Below are positions 9,851 through 20,480 of a stretch of DNA of 64,000 bases, in pieces. The stretch's first letter is position 1; every line of letters begins with the position of its first letter. The DNA is from Oscillospiraceae bacterium (GTDB lineage Bacteria > Bacillota > Clostridia > Oscillospirales > Acutalibacteraceae), in NCBI GenBank assembly GCA_015066395.1, contig SVOL01000008.1, positions 1 to 64,000 on the forward strand. Direction: 5' to 3'. The position numbers and the translations under genes are program-made. Below the pieces are notes generated by a model, which saw nothing but the letters and a program-made list of their open reading frames with translations, made no database searches and was not told the origin of the DNA.

Positions 9851-10565
9851 TGAGTTAAAACGTATTGAATGGTTCGACGGAAACTATAAAGAGGTCAAGG
9901 AAAACATAAAAAAGGCTTGTGCCGAAGCAGGCCGCAGTGAGGATGAAATAATAGTTCTTGCCGCCACAAAAACAGTGCCTGTGAGTGTTATTAACCACGC
10001 GATAGATGAAGGAATTTCATTTATCGGCGAGAATAGGGTGCAGGAGTTTTTGTCGAAAAAAGATGAATTAAGTCAGAATGTGCACCGCCATTTTATCGGT
10101 CATCTGCAGACCAACAAGGTCAAGGATATCGTGGGTGAGGTCGAGATGATACATTCGGTCCACTCTTTAAAGCTGGCGCAGGAAATTGACAAGCAGTGTG
10201 CAAAACTCGGAAAGAAGATGGATATACTGCTTGAGGTCAATATCGGTGATGAGGAATCGAAATCGGGTTTTAAGGCTTGCGAAGTGGGTGATGCGGTGCA
10301 AAAAATTGCCGAATTGCCCAATGTAAGTGTCAAAGGATTAATGGCGATCCCGCCGATTTGCGAACAAAGTGAAAAAATATCGCAATATTTTGCCGAAATG
10401 CGCAAACTGTTTATTGACATTGAGGCCAAAAAGTTGGATAATGTAAATATATTGTATCTTTCTATGGGTATGTCGGGTGACTACTCGGAAGCTATCAAGC
10501 ACGGAGCCAATATTATAAGGCTTGGAACCTGCCTTTTCGGGGCAAGAGATTATACTAAAAAATAA
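9828..10565 (+). CDS. YggS-family pyridoxal phosphate homeostasis protein
   Basis: VLAATKTVPVSVI, FIGENRVQE, HFIGHLQTNKVK, LSMGMSGDYSEAI. Confidence 0.93.
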   Translation: MTERLSSDELKRIEWFDGNYKEVKENIKKACAEAGRSEDEIIVLAATKTVPVSVINHAIDEGISFIGENRVQEFLSKKDELSQNVHRHFIGHLQTNKVKDIVGEVEMIHSVHSLKLAQEIDKQCAKLGKKMDILLEVNIGDEESKSGFKACEVGDAVQKIAELPNVSVKGLMAIPPICEQSEKISQYFAEMRKLFIDIEAKKLDNVNILYLSMGMSGDYSEAIKHGANIIRLGTCLFGARDYTKK

Positions 10566-10582
10566 AGCAAAGGAGATTACTT

Positions 10583-11056
10583 ATGAGCTTTTTTGATAAG
10601 ATCAAGGACATTATGAGCGCAACCGATGAAGACGATTTTGCAGAGATGGATACTGCAACCGCCGACAAGGAGGAGTATTATTCTTCTGTCAGCAGAACCG
10701 AAGTAAAGGAAAAGACCACTCAGTTTCCCAGTGACCGCAAGGGTTCGAAGAATATCGGCACCATCCGTACCGCTTCTCAGATCCAGGTCGCTTTGGTAAA
10801 GCCGGAGAGAATTGAGGACGGAACTGCTATTGCCGACCACATGGCAGAGGGCAGAACTGTTGTTTTGAATCTTGAAGCCGCCAACCGTGAGACTCAGCGC
10901 AGACTGCTCGATTTTTTGAGCGGTGCCGCTTATGCTCATTCGGGTCGCATCAAGAAGGTTGCCAACAGCACCTTTATCATTACTCCGAAGAACGTTGATG
11001 TAATGGGTGAGCTGTTACTCGATGAGATCGAGAACACCGAATCCTACTACAATTAA
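10583..11056 (+). CDS. sepF: Cell division protein SepF
   Basis: SepF core ADHMAEGRTVVLNLE...RRLLDFLSGAAYA. Confidence 0.92.
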   Translation: MSFFDKIKDIMSATDEDDFAEMDTATADKEEYYSSVSRTEVKEKTTQFPSDRKGSKNIGTIRTASQIQVALVKPERIEDGTAIADHMAEGRTVVLNLEAANRETQRRLLDFLSGAAYAHSGRIKKVANSTFIITPKNVDVMGELLLDEIENTESYYN

Positions 11057-11805
11057 TGGATAAACGCGAACAGGAATTTTTAAGAAGCAGAATTAAAGAC
11101 GCCGTAAGGCAATCCTTTACGAGGAATGCCTTACGTTTTGTCGGTTTTTTGGATTCTTCGGCTATGGCCGTGGCTGAGAATGAGGCTAAGCATCTTAACG
11201 CGAGGTTTACATTTTTCGGCGGTTACGAAGAGGCCGAAAGGTGCTTTTTTGCCGCACTCCCTGAATGGAGCAACGGTGAGAAAGACTTATTTCCTGTCAC
11301 AAAATTAAAGATCACTAACAAAAGTGACCGACCGCTATCGCACAGGGATATCTTGGGTTCTCTGATGGCTCAGGGAATCGAAAGGGATACCGTGGGCGAT
11401 ATTCTAACATCTCACCCTTGCTCGGTAGTGTTTGTCGCGTCGAGTGTTGCCGAACATATTTTGCTGTCAGTAGATAAGATTGGCAACTGCGGTGTGTCGG
11501 TTGAGGTTGATGCTTCCGATTTTCTGCCGTTTGGCGGCAGTTTCTTGGAGTTGAGCGATACCGTAGCGTCTCAAAGGCTTGACTGTGTTGTTGCGTCTCT
11601 TGCCAAAACTTCGCGGGGAAGGGCAGCTGAACTTATTGAGAACGGTTTGGTTGCCGTTGGCGGTATTGAGGTCCTGAAGGTCACTAAAACCGTTACTGCG
11701 GGCGATGTTATTTCCGTTCGCAGGGTCGGTAAGTTTCAAATAGATTCTATAAATGACAGGTCTAAAAAAGATCGTATCATACTTAAATACAGAAAATACA
11801 CTTGA
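11056..11805 (+). CDS. YlmH-type S4 RNA-binding protein
   Basis: S4 domain near RLDCVVASLAKTSRGRAAELIENGLVAVGG; position in sepF-ylmH-divIVA. Confidence 0.85.
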   Translation: MDKREQEFLRSRIKDAVRQSFTRNALRFVGFLDSSAMAVAENEAKHLNARFTFFGGYEEAERCFFAALPEWSNGEKDLFPVTKLKITNKSDRPLSHRDILGSLMAQGIERDTVGDILTSHPCSVVFVASSVAEHILLSVDKIGNCGVSVEVDASDFLPFGGSFLELSDTVASQRLDCVVASLAKTSRGRAAELIENGLVAVGGIEVLKVTKTVTAGDVISVRRVGKFQIDSINDRSKKDRIILKYRKYT

Positions 11806-11823
11806 TTTTAGAAGGAGCGAATT

Positions 11824-12921
11824 ATGAAAACACCGGAACAAATTCGTGACATGGAATTCCAGTCTTCTCCTGTGGGAGGATACAAGAAGAGCGATGTTGA
11901 CCTCTTTTTGGAGGAGATGGCAGCTCAGGTAGAAGTGCTGATGAAACAGAAGTTAGAGGCTGACCGCAAGCTGCAGGAGATCGACAAAAAGGCTCCCGAA
12001 GCCGCTCTGTCATCGGCCGGAATTCAGAATGTGCTTGTCAGCGCTCAGCGTGTTGCCGAGCAGTTGACCGATGATGCAAGAAAAACCGCCGAGGCAATTA
12101 TTGCCGACGCTAATTTAAAGCTGACCGAAGCCGGCATCAAGGCACAGGAGATCATATCCGAAGCTGAAAAGAATGCTTCATTGCTTGGCAAGACTGCCGA
12201 AGCAGAGGCCACCAAAATTGTTGCCGAAGCCGTTAAAAAGGCTGAGGAACTTTCTGCCGCTTCTAAGACAAGTGCTGAAGAACAGAAGAAACTTTACGAA
12301 AACTTAAAAGCCGAGGTCGCCGCATTTAAGAAGGATGTGGTCTTAAAAGTTGAGTCTGTTAAGGAGTTGCTCTCTGATCTTCCCGACGCGGCACCGATTG
12401 CGGTTGCCGACACTGATGATTTCTCGGTCAAATTCGCAGATCCTGCCGAGTTACTTAAATCGGCTGTTAAGGAAAAAGAATTTGAATTTGCAGAGGAGCC
12501 CATTGAACTCACAGACGAACCCTTAAAAGAAGAGTTTAAGGTCGATATGCTGAAGGTAACGGTCGAACCCGAGGTAAAGACCGAGACCGCACCTATTTTA
12601 GAGACCGTTTATGAGGACGTTGTTTCTACATCGGCAATGCCTGCTATGCCGGTCATTGCCGACGCGGTGGATATTCCTGTTGCCGACACTGAACGTGATG
12701 AGTATCAGCTTTCTTTTGATGAGGCCACCTTGTCGATCCCGTCGGTGGTCGAACCCGAAATAAAGCTTGAAAAAGCAGTTGATAAGAAGCCTAAGTTTGT
12801 CATTGAGGATGAAGCTGAGGAAATGCCTATAAAGAAGGGCAGGATCAGCTTCGGTGACGATGATGACGATGATGACGACGAGGATGATGAAGGCTTCTTC
12901 TTTAAAAAGAAGAAAAAATAA
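11824..12921 (+). CDS. divIVA: DivIVA domain protein with Asp-rich/Lys C-terminal tail
   Basis: PEQIRDMEFQSSPVGGYKKSDVDLFLEEM; coiled coil; tail GDDDDDDDDEDDEGFFFKKKKK. Confidence 0.88.
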   Translation: MKTPEQIRDMEFQSSPVGGYKKSDVDLFLEEMAAQVEVLMKQKLEADRKLQEIDKKAPEAALSSAGIQNVLVSAQRVAEQLTDDARKTAEAIIADANLKLTEAGIKAQEIISEAEKNASLLGKTAEAEATKIVAEAVKKAEELSAASKTSAEEQKKLYENLKAEVAAFKKDVVLKVESVKELLSDLPDAAPIAVADTDDFSVKFADPAELLKSAVKEKEFEFAEEPIELTDEPLKEEFKVDMLKVTVEPEVKTETAPILETVYEDVVSTSAMPAMPVIADAVDIPVADTERDEYQLSFDEATLSIPSVVEPEIKLEKAVDKKPKFVIEDEAEEMPIKKGRISFGDDDDDDDDEDDEGFFFKKKKK

Positions 12922-13002
12922 CGTGAAAGGTCCCGAGGGTGTTTTGCACTGTCGGGATCAAGACGTGATAGAGATAAAAGCAAACTAAAGGAGTTTATTG
13001 AA

Positions 13003-15780
13003 ATGAACTATAACGAGACACTTAATCTGCCGGTAACAGAATTTCCGATGCGAGCAGGTCTTCCTGTAAGAGAGCCTGAGGCTTTGAAAGAGTGGCAGGA
13101 CAGCAATACTTATGAAGAACTTATGAAGCATAACGAGGGTAAGCCTCTTTATGTTTTGCACGACGGACCTCCGTATGCCAACGGCATTATCCACATGGGT
13201 ACCGCTCTTAATAAATCGCTTAAGGATTTTGTTCTTCGCTATAAGAATATGTCGGGCTTTAAGGCTCCTTATGTTCCCGGTTATGACACACACGGTCTGC
13301 CGACCGAATTGAAGGCCCGTAAAAAGGCAGGTGTCAGCTCGACTGCCGCTGTTTCGGCTTTGGAACTTCGCAAGATCTGCCGTGAGTTTGCGTTAGGTTT
13401 TGTTGAAGATCAGCGCCGTCAGTTCGAGCGTCTCGGTGTTTTGGGCGACTGGGCAAATCCGTACCTCACTTTGAAGCCCCAATACGTTGCAAAGCAGGTT
13501 GAGATCTTCGGCAAGATGGCTGAGAAGGGTTATATCTACAAGGGTCTCAAACCCGTTTACTGGTGCCCTGAGTGTCAGACTGCTTTGGCCGAGGCTGAAA
13601 TTGAGTATGCTGAGGATCCCTGCCATTCCATTTATGTTAAATTCAGAGTTTCTGACGATTGTGGAAAGCTTTCCGCTCTCGGTGCAGAAGAGGGTAAGAC
13701 ATACTTTGTTATCTGGACTACCACTACCTGGACTTTGCCTGCTAACCTTGCTATCTGCGTAGGTCCTGATTATGACTACGGTGTATACAAGGCAAACGGC
13801 GAGTATTATGTATTGGCAACCGAACTGGCCGCAAACTCTTTCAAGGCCGCTAAGATCGAAGATTATGAGCTTATGGGCACTATCAAGGGCTCTGAGCTTG
13901 AATATATCAAGTGCGCACATCCGTTTATCGACCGCACCTCGTTGGTTATCGTCGGCAACCACGTTACCTTGGAAAGCGGTACCGGCTGTGTTCATACCGC
14001 TCCCGGTCACGGTGTCGATGACTTTGAGGTCTGCCGTAATTACCCGGAAGTCGGTATGGTCGTTCCGGTTGACCATAAGGGTGTTTTGACTGCTGAGGCA
14101 GGTCCTTTTGCAGGTCTTACCACCGATGCTGCAAACAAGGCTATCGCTATCAATCTGGACGAAAACGGCTATTTGTTTGCATTAGAAAAGATCATTCACC
14201 AGTATCCGCATTGCTGGCGTTGTAAGTCTCCTATTCTCTTCCGTGCTACCGAGCAGTGGTTCTGCTCCATCTCGGCCTTTGCCGATAAAGCACTCGAAGA
14301 GATCAAGAAGGTAGAATGGGTTCCCGGTTGGGGTGAGGACCGTATCAGCGGTATGATAAAGGACCGTTCTGATTGGTGCATTTCCCGTCAGCGTACCTGG
14401 GGTGTTCCTATTCCGATCTTCTACTGCACCGATTGCGGTAAGGAGCTCATTACTCCCGAATCGATTGCCAAGATCGTTGAGATCTTCCGTGAAAAGGGTG
14501 CTGATGCCTGGTACGAGCTTTCCGAAAAGGAACTTATGCCCGAGGGTGTTAAGTGTGCTTGCGGATGCGAGACCTTCAAAAAAGAAACCGATATTATGGA
14601 CGTTTGGTTCGACTCGGGTGTTTCTCATGCGGCAGTTTTGGACGAGCGTGAGGATTTGAGTTCTCCCGCCGATCTTTATTTAGAGGGTGCCGACCAGTAC
14701 AGAGGTTGGTTCCAGTCCTCGTTGCTGACCTCGGTCGCCGCTTACGGCAAAACTCCTTATAAGACCGTTGTTACTCACGGTTGGGTCGTTGACGGTGAAG
14801 GCAAAAAGATGTCGAAATCTATCGGCAACACCATTAATCCCGATGATATTGTGAGCCAGTACGGTGCCGATATTCTTCGTTTGTGGGTCGCTTCGTCCGA
14901 CTATCATGCAGATATTCGTGTTTCTAAGGATATTTTAAAGCAGCTCAGCGAGGTCTACAGAAAGATCAGAAATACCGCAAGATTTATCTTGGGTTGTGTT
15001 AGTGACTTTGATCCTGATAAGAACGCAGTAGCATACGAAAATCTCGAAGAGATGGACAAGTTTGCTTTGATGCGTCTTGACGAGCTTGTCGAAGAATGCA
15101 CCAAGGCTTATGAGAGCTTTGAGTTCCACCTTATCTTCCACGCTATCCACAATTTCTGCGTGCTCGATATGTCTAACTTCTATCTCGATGCCGCTAAGGA
15201 CAGACTTTATGTTGAGGCTGTCGATTCAGCCACCCGCCGCGCGGCTCAGACTACTATTTACAAGGTTCTGCATACTCTTACCCGTCTTATTGCTCCTATT
15301 CTGGCTTTCACTTCGGATGAGATCTGGAAATTTATGCCGTTAAGAGCCAATGACGACAAGAGAAATGTCATCTTCAATGAGTTTCCCAAGGCAGAGGGTG
15401 TCGTAGACGCCGAGTTTATGGCTCGTTGGGATAAGATCCACAGCATTCGTGACGACATCAAGAAGGCTCTCGAAATCGCCCGTACCGCTAAGGTTATCGG
15501 CGCATCTTTGGAGAGTGAGGTCACAGTTTATGCCGAAGGCGAAATGTATGACTTCTTAAAGTCGGCCGAAGATATGCTCGAGACCGTGTTCATTGTATCT
15601 AAGGTGAAGCTCGAAAACGCAGTCGGCGGCGAGTTCAAGGGTGATACGGGTATCGGTGTTACCGTCCGTCACGCCGAAGGTGAGAAGTGCGAGCGTTGCT
15701 GGACCTACTCCGAGACCGTAGGACACAGTGCAGAGCATCCGACTCTTTGCAGTCGTTGCGCCGCTATCATCGGTAAATAA
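13003..15780 (+). CDS. ileS: Isoleucyl-tRNA synthetase
   Basis: DGPPYANGIIHMGTALNK (HIGH-like), KMSKSIGN, C-terminal zinc motif CERCWTYSE...CSRC. Confidence 0.97.
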   Translation: MNYNETLNLPVTEFPMRAGLPVREPEALKEWQDSNTYEELMKHNEGKPLYVLHDGPPYANGIIHMGTALNKSLKDFVLRYKNMSGFKAPYVPGYDTHGLPTELKARKKAGVSSTAAVSALELRKICREFALGFVEDQRRQFERLGVLGDWANPYLTLKPQYVAKQVEIFGKMAEKGYIYKGLKPVYWCPECQTALAEAEIEYAEDPCHSIYVKFRVSDDCGKLSALGAEEGKTYFVIWTTTTWTLPANLAICVGPDYDYGVYKANGEYYVLATELAANSFKAAKIEDYELMGTIKGSELEYIKCAHPFIDRTSLVIVGNHVTLESGTGCVHTAPGHGVDDFEVCRNYPEVGMVVPVDHKGVLTAEAGPFAGLTTDAANKAIAINLDENGYLFALEKIIHQYPHCWRCKSPILFRATEQWFCSISAFADKALEEIKKVEWVPGWGEDRISGMIKDRSDWCISRQRTWGVPIPIFYCTDCGKELITPESIAKIVEIFREKGADAWYELSEKELMPEGVKCACGCETFKKETDIMDVWFDSGVSHAAVLDEREDLSSPADLYLEGADQYRGWFQSSLLTSVAAYGKTPYKTVVTHGWVVDGEGKKMSKSIGNTINPDDIVSQYGADILRLWVASSDYHADIRVSKDILKQLSEVYRKIRNTARFILGCVSDFDPDKNAVAYENLEEMDKFALMRLDELVEECTKAYESFEFHLIFHAIHNFCVLDMSNFYLDAAKDRLYVEAVDSATRRAAQTTIYKVLHTLTRLIAPILAFTSDEIWKFMPLRANDDKRNVIFNEFPKAEGVVDAEFMARWDKIHSIRDDIKKALEIARTAKVIGASLESEVTVYAEGEMYDFLKSAEDMLETVFIVSKVKLENAVGGEFKGDTGIGVTVRHAEGEKCERCWTYSETVGHSAEHPTLCSRCAAIIGK

Positions 15781-15806
15781 TTATAGTTTTCCAAAGGAGG
15801 ACACAA

Positions 15807-16355
15807 ATGTCCGCTTTATTGGCTATCATTTGCGGTGTTCTCGTGGTTGTTGTTGACCAGCTTACAAAATACCTCGTTACGGTTTTTATGGACGTTAACG
15901 AGGTAATAAAGCTGATCCCCGGAATACTGAATTTAAACAGAATAACCCCAAATGCCGGTGCCGCTTTCGGAATCTTAGAGGGTAAGACCTGGTTCCTCAT
16001 CACCGTCACCGCGTTGATTATGATCATCTGCATAGGACTGCTTATCAGAAAGACCTTTGACAGCAAGCTGATGTACTGGGCGTTGTGTTTAGTACTCGGC
16101 GGCGGTATCGGTAATCTTATCGACCGCGTGGCAAGAGGTGGCAATGTTATTGATTTTCTGGAGTTCGGTTTCTTCGAATTTCCCGTCTTTAATGTTGCTG
16201 ACATCGCGGTTTGCGTCGGTGCAGGTATGATGGTTTTGTACTTTATCGTCGATTTTATCGCCGATTGGCGTCGCCGTGCCGAGTTGGCAAATGTTGACTT
16301 TGCGGTTTCTGATGAAGAAAGGCAGTCGGAACCTGCCGACAAAGAAGAACAGTAA
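15807..16355 (+). CDS. lspA: Lipoprotein signal peptidase
   Basis: VVDQLTKYLV, RITPNAGAAFGIL, GGGIGNLIDRVARGGNVIDFL, FNVADIAVCVG. Confidence 0.95.
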   Translation: MSALLAIICGVLVVVVDQLTKYLVTVFMDVNEVIKLIPGILNLNRITPNAGAAFGILEGKTWFLITVTALIMIICIGLLIRKTFDSKLMYWALCLVLGGGIGNLIDRVARGGNVIDFLEFGFFEFPVFNVADIAVCVGAGMMVLYFIVDFIADWRRRAELANVDFAVSDEERQSEPADKEEQ

Positions 16356-17263
16356 TGGAAGAAAAAACTGTTGTTGCCGAAGTTGGCGGCGTCAGACTTG
16401 ACGCGTTTGTGTCGCAGAATTTCGGTCTTTCACGCAGTCTGGCCGTAACTTTGATCGAAGACGGAAATGTGTTGCTGAATGGTAAAACAGCCAAGAAAAA
16501 GGCGGCGGTGGGTATGGGTGATACCGTGTCGGTAACGATGCCTGACCTTATGGAGCCCGAGGCTGAACCTCAGGACATTCCGCTCCATATTGTCTATGAG
16601 GATGCTCATCTTCTGGTAGTTAATAAACCCAAGGGAATGGTGGTGCATCCTGCTCCGGGGAATCCCGACGGAACGCTGGTAAACGCTCTTTTGTACCATT
16701 GCAAAGGTCAACTTTCAGGGATCAACGGCGTTATGAGACCCGGTATCGTGCATCGGATCGATAAGGATACGAGCGGTCTTTTGATGGTCGCTAAAACCGA
16801 TAAAGCTCACAATTTCTTAGCGGAACAGATAAAGGAACACTCCTTTACCCGTGAGTATGAGGCTATCGTTTACGGCAATTTTAAAGAGTCGTCGGGTACT
16901 ATCAATTTTCCCATCGGACGTGATCCTAAAAACCGTCAGAGAATGGCGGTGGTGTTTGTTAACTCCAAGCCGGCCGTTACTCATTATGAGGTTCTGGAGC
17001 GTTTTGAGGGTTTTTCGCACGTGCGATTCAGACTCGAAACGGGCAGGACACATCAGATAAGGGTCCATTCAGCGTATTTGGGACATCCTCTGGCAGGTGA
17101 TCCTTTGTATGGACCCAAAAAGATAATAACCGAGCTTGATGGTCAGTGTTTAAACGCTGGCAAGATCGGCTTTGTACACCCCGAAAGTAAAGAATATATG
17201 GAGTTTTCGGTCGATCTGCCTGAATACTTCAAGCGCTTTAAATCAAAGCTAAAACCCATTTAA
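16355..17263 (+). CDS. rluD: RluD-type pseudouridine synthase
   Basis: S4 domain plus HRIDKDTSGLLMVAK, GRTHQIRVH. Confidence 0.93.
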   Translation: MEEKTVVAEVGGVRLDAFVSQNFGLSRSLAVTLIEDGNVLLNGKTAKKKAAVGMGDTVSVTMPDLMEPEAEPQDIPLHIVYEDAHLLVVNKPKGMVVHPAPGNPDGTLVNALLYHCKGQLSGINGVMRPGIVHRIDKDTSGLLMVAKTDKAHNFLAEQIKEHSFTREYEAIVYGNFKESSGTINFPIGRDPKNRQRMAVVFVNSKPAVTHYEVLERFEGFSHVRFRLETGRTHQIRVHSAYLGHPLAGDPLYGPKKIITELDGQCLNAGKIGFVHPESKEYMEFSVDLPEYFKRFKSKLKPI

Positions 17264-17280
17264 ATAGAGGAGGCTCTAAT

Positions 17281-18117
17281 ATGAACGAGCAGAGAAGAAC
17301 AGAGCTTAAGAAACTCGCTCTCGAAGCAAAAAGACAAATTATTATCGGCACCAACCGTGCTAAATCGGGTCACCCGGGCGGATCGCTGTCCTGCACAGAG
17401 ATCCTTACCTATCTCTATTTTGATAAGATGAATATTGACCCCAAAAAGCCGAAAGACCCCAACCGCGATCGGTTTGTGCTGTCTAAAGGCCACGCCGCAC
17501 CTGCACTTTATGCAGTTTTGGCACTTAAAGGCTTTTTCCCCGTAGAGGAGATCGAAAAGCTCAGAAAACCTTATGCTCTGCTCCAGGGTCATCCTGATAT
17601 GAAAAAAATTCCCGGTATTGATATGTCGGCAGGCTCTTTGGGCCAGGGTATCTCAGCCGCCGCAGGTATGGCTCTGTCGGCTAAGCATTACGGTGACGAT
17701 TACCGTGTTTACACCATTGTGGGTGACGGTGAGTCGCAGGAGGGTCAGGTTTGGGAGGCCGCAATGTTTGCCGCTCATAAGAAACTCAGCAATCTTACGG
17801 TATTCGTTGATGTCAACCATCTCCAGATCGACGGCACTATTGAAGAGGTAAATTCTCCGTTGCCGCTTGACAAGAAATTTGAGGCCTTTAATTGGAACGT
17901 AATTGTTATCGACGGTCACGATTTCGAGCAGATCGAAGCCGCCGTCAAGGCCGCTGAGGAGTGCACCGATAAGCCGACCGCTATTATTGCCGAGACCGTA
18001 AAGGGCAAGGATGTTTCGTTTATGGAAAACGCCGTTGAATGGCACGGTCAGGGTCCTAATGATGAGTTGGCTGAGAAGGCTTTGAAGGAACTCGACGAGA
18101 AGATCGCCGCACTGTAA
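17281..18117 (+). CDS. Transketolase N-terminal subunit
   Basis: AKSGHPGGSLSC, SKGHAAPALYA, GDGESQEGQVWEA. Confidence 0.93.
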   Translation: MNEQRRTELKKLALEAKRQIIIGTNRAKSGHPGGSLSCTEILTYLYFDKMNIDPKKPKDPNRDRFVLSKGHAAPALYAVLALKGFFPVEEIEKLRKPYALLQGHPDMKKIPGIDMSAGSLGQGISAAAGMALSAKHYGDDYRVYTIVGDGESQEGQVWEAAMFAAHKKLSNLTVFVDVNHLQIDGTIEEVNSPLPLDKKFEAFNWNVIVIDGHDFEQIEAAVKAAEECTDKPTAIIAETVKGKDVSFMENAVEWHGQGPNDELAEKALKELDEKIAAL

Positions 18118-18130
18118 GGAGGAGAAAATA

Positions 18131-19078
18131 ATGGCAGATGTAGTTAAAATAGCCACGAGAGAAGCTTACGGTAAGGCTCTTTGCGAGTTGGCGGAAACGA
18201 GAAATGACTTTATAGTTTTGGATGCTGACCTTGCAGGTGCAACCAAGACAGGTGTCTTTAAAAAGGCGCATCCCGAAATGTTCTATAACTGCGGTATCGC
18301 AGAAGGAAATATGATGAGTATTGCCGCAGGCTTTGCCGCAACGGGTAAGATGGTTTTCGCATCTTCCTTTGCAATGTTTGCCGCCGGCCGCGCTTTTGAG
18401 CAGGTGAGAAACTCTATCGGTTATCCTCACCTTAATGTTAAGATCGGTGCTTCTCATGCAGGTATTTCAGTCGGTGAAGACGGTGCGACGCACCAGTGCT
18501 GTGAGGATATCGCACTTATGCGCACTATCCCCGGCATGACGATTTTGAACCCTGCCGACGCTGTCGAGGCTCGTCAGGCTGTTCTGGCCGCCGCCGAGAT
18601 AGAAGGTCCTGTTTATATGCGATTCGGTCGTTTGGCTGTGCCTGTTGTATTTGATGAGACCTATAAGTTCGAGATAGGTAAGGGTGTTGAGCTGAAAGCC
18701 GGTACCGACGTTACTATTATCGCAACCGGACTTATGGTTAAAGAGGCAATGGAGGCTTATGATCTGTTGGCTGCTGAGGGTATAAGTGCCCGAATCATCA
18801 ACATGGCAACTATTAAGCCGATCGACCGTGAGATAATCGAAAAGGCCGCAAGAGAGACCGGTGCCATCGTCACCGCTGAAGAACACTCGGTTATCGGCGG
18901 TTTGGGTTCTGCCGTTGCAGAGGTGGTTACCGAAACTTGCCCTGTACCCGTTGTCAAGGTCGGTGTTTATGACCAATTCGGTATGTCCGGTCCTGCAAAT
19001 GATCTGTTGGATATCTTTGGTCTCAGAGCTAAAGACATTGCCGCTAAGGCAAAAGAGGCTATCGCCGCTAAGAAGTGA
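18131..19078 (+). CDS. Transketolase C-terminal subunit
   Basis: DADLAGATKT, GIAEGNMMSIAAG, GEDGATHQCCEDIALMRTIPGM. Confidence 0.93.
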   Translation: MADVVKIATREAYGKALCELAETRNDFIVLDADLAGATKTGVFKKAHPEMFYNCGIAEGNMMSIAAGFAATGKMVFASSFAMFAAGRAFEQVRNSIGYPHLNVKIGASHAGISVGEDGATHQCCEDIALMRTIPGMTILNPADAVEARQAVLAAAEIEGPVYMRFGRLAVPVVFDETYKFEIGKGVELKAGTDVTIIATGLMVKEAMEAYDLLAAEGISARIINMATIKPIDREIIEKAARETGAIVTAEEHSVIGGLGSAVAEVVTETCPVPVVKVGVYDQFGMSGPANDLLDIFGLRAKDIAAKAKEAIAAKK

Positions 19079-19084
19079 TTTGAT

Positions 19085-19137
19085 GACCTTTGAGTTGGCG
19101 TGTTATCCTTAACGGAGAACACGCCAACTCAAGGGTC
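19085..19137 (+). terminator. Long-stem rho-independent terminator
   Basis: GACCTTTGAGTTGGCGTGTT ... AACACGCCAACTCAAGGGTC followed by TTATTTTTTG; 20-bp stem with one wobble. Confidence 0.85.
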
Positions 19138-19184
19138 TTATTTTTTGTTGTTCGGCATATTCATCAATGAAAGGTGTGATGAAT

Positions 19185-20435
19185 ATGAAATTCTTAAAAT
19201 CGGTGGCTGTCGGTGCATTGGCGGTTGTGATAAGTCTTGTGCCGTGTTTTGCTTGGGCTGACGAAATACCTAAAGAGGAATTGGACAATAATATAGTTAC
19301 CGAGTACAATTCCGCTGACCTAACCGATCCGATAATCTTTGACGCTAATGAAACTGTGGCGGCTATCGGCACCGAGCTTGACATATCGGCGAGATCGGTC
19401 ATACTGATGGACGTGTCGACGGGTGAGATTCTTTACGAGAAAAACAGCCACGAGCGTTTGGCGCCGGCGTCGGTCACTAAGGTGATGGGCTTGTTGCTCA
19501 CGATGGAAGCTATTGAGGCGGGGCAGTTGACGCTGGATACAGTGCTTTCAGCCAGCGAGTACGCCTGCTCTATGGGTGGCTCGCAGATATGGCTCGAACC
19601 CGGTGAGCAGATGTCGGTCCACGATCTTCTAAAGGCCGCAGTCATCGGCAGTGCCAACGATGCGACCGTAATGCTGGGTGAAGCGATAGCAGGAAGCGGA
19701 GAAGGCTTTGTTGCGATGATGAACGAACGGGCAAGCCAGTTGGGACTTATTGACACTAATTTCATCAACGCAACGGGTCTCGATGCCGACGGGCATTATA
19801 CAAGCGCTCACGATGTTGCCGTGATGTCGCGTGAACTTATCAAGCACGAGCTTATAAAGAATTATTCGACTGTGTGGATAGATACCTTAAGAAACGGTGA
19901 GTCGGAACTGGTCAACACCAATAAGCTCGTGAGATTTTATGAGGGTTGCACGGGGCTGAAAACCGGAACGACCTCAAAGGCAGGTGCCTGCCTTGCCGCT
20001 ACTGCCTGCCGTAACGGAATGGAACTGGTGGCCGTTGTAATGGGTTCGCCGACCAGTAATGACCGTTTTAACGGAGCCAGAAAATTGCTCGATTACGGGT
20101 TTGCCAACTGGACTACCGTCAAGGTCTGCCCTCAGCCGAAGGACCTTGTGCCGATAAAGATAAAAGGCGGCGTGTCGAATGTTATCACTCCCGTATCCGA
20201 GGGCGAAAAAGCGTTTTTGTTGCCCAAGGGCAAGACCAAAACCATAGAACTCGTGACCGAACTGCCCGAAGTTTTAAAGGCACCTATTGTCAAAGGACAG
20301 CAGATCGGTGTTTGTCGGGTGCTGGCAGGCGGTGAGGAGATCGGCACCGTAAAGATTCTTGCAGGCAACTCGGTCAAGGCGATGACATTTGCCGAAGCAT
20401 TTAAAAAACTCATTAATTTGCAATTTTTTATGTAA
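19185..20435 (+). CDS. dacF: D-alanyl-D-alanine carboxypeptidase (DacF-like)
   Basis: Signal peptide; SxxK PASVTKVM; SAN GSANDA; KTG LKTGTTSKAG. Confidence 0.9.
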   Translation: MKFLKSVAVGALAVVISLVPCFAWADEIPKEELDNNIVTEYNSADLTDPIIFDANETVAAIGTELDISARSVILMDVSTGEILYEKNSHERLAPASVTKVMGLLLTMEAIEAGQLTLDTVLSASEYACSMGGSQIWLEPGEQMSVHDLLKAAVIGSANDATVMLGEAIAGSGEGFVAMMNERASQLGLIDTNFINATGLDADGHYTSAHDVAVMSRELIKHELIKNYSTVWIDTLRNGESELVNTNKLVRFYEGCTGLKTGTTSKAGACLAATACRNGMELVAVVMGSPTSNDRFNGARKLLDYGFANWTTVKVCPQPKDLVPIKIKGGVSNVITPVSEGEKAFLLPKGKTKTIELVTELPEVLKAPIVKGQQIGVCRVLAGGEEIGTVKILAGNSVKAMTFAEAFKKLINLQFFM

Positions 20436-20451
20436 AGTTTTTAAATTTTGG

Positions 20452-20480
20452 TTGAAAACATGATACGGTTATTGTATAAT
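20452..20480 (+). promoter_or_regulatory. Sigma-A-type promoter of pgi
   Basis: TTGAAA-17 nt-TATAAT. Confidence 0.75.

Noticed and set aside
12922-13002. T-box leader upstream of ileS
   Set aside because: Only about 80 nt with a simple TCCCGA/TCGGGA hairpin; no T-box consensus (AARGGTGG-like) seen.
13393-14076. 227-aa minus-strand ORF
   Set aside because: Antisense to ileS; no support.
17281-19078. Frameshifted transketolase pseudogene
   Set aside because: Two separate subunits with own RBS are a normal split transketolase arrangement.
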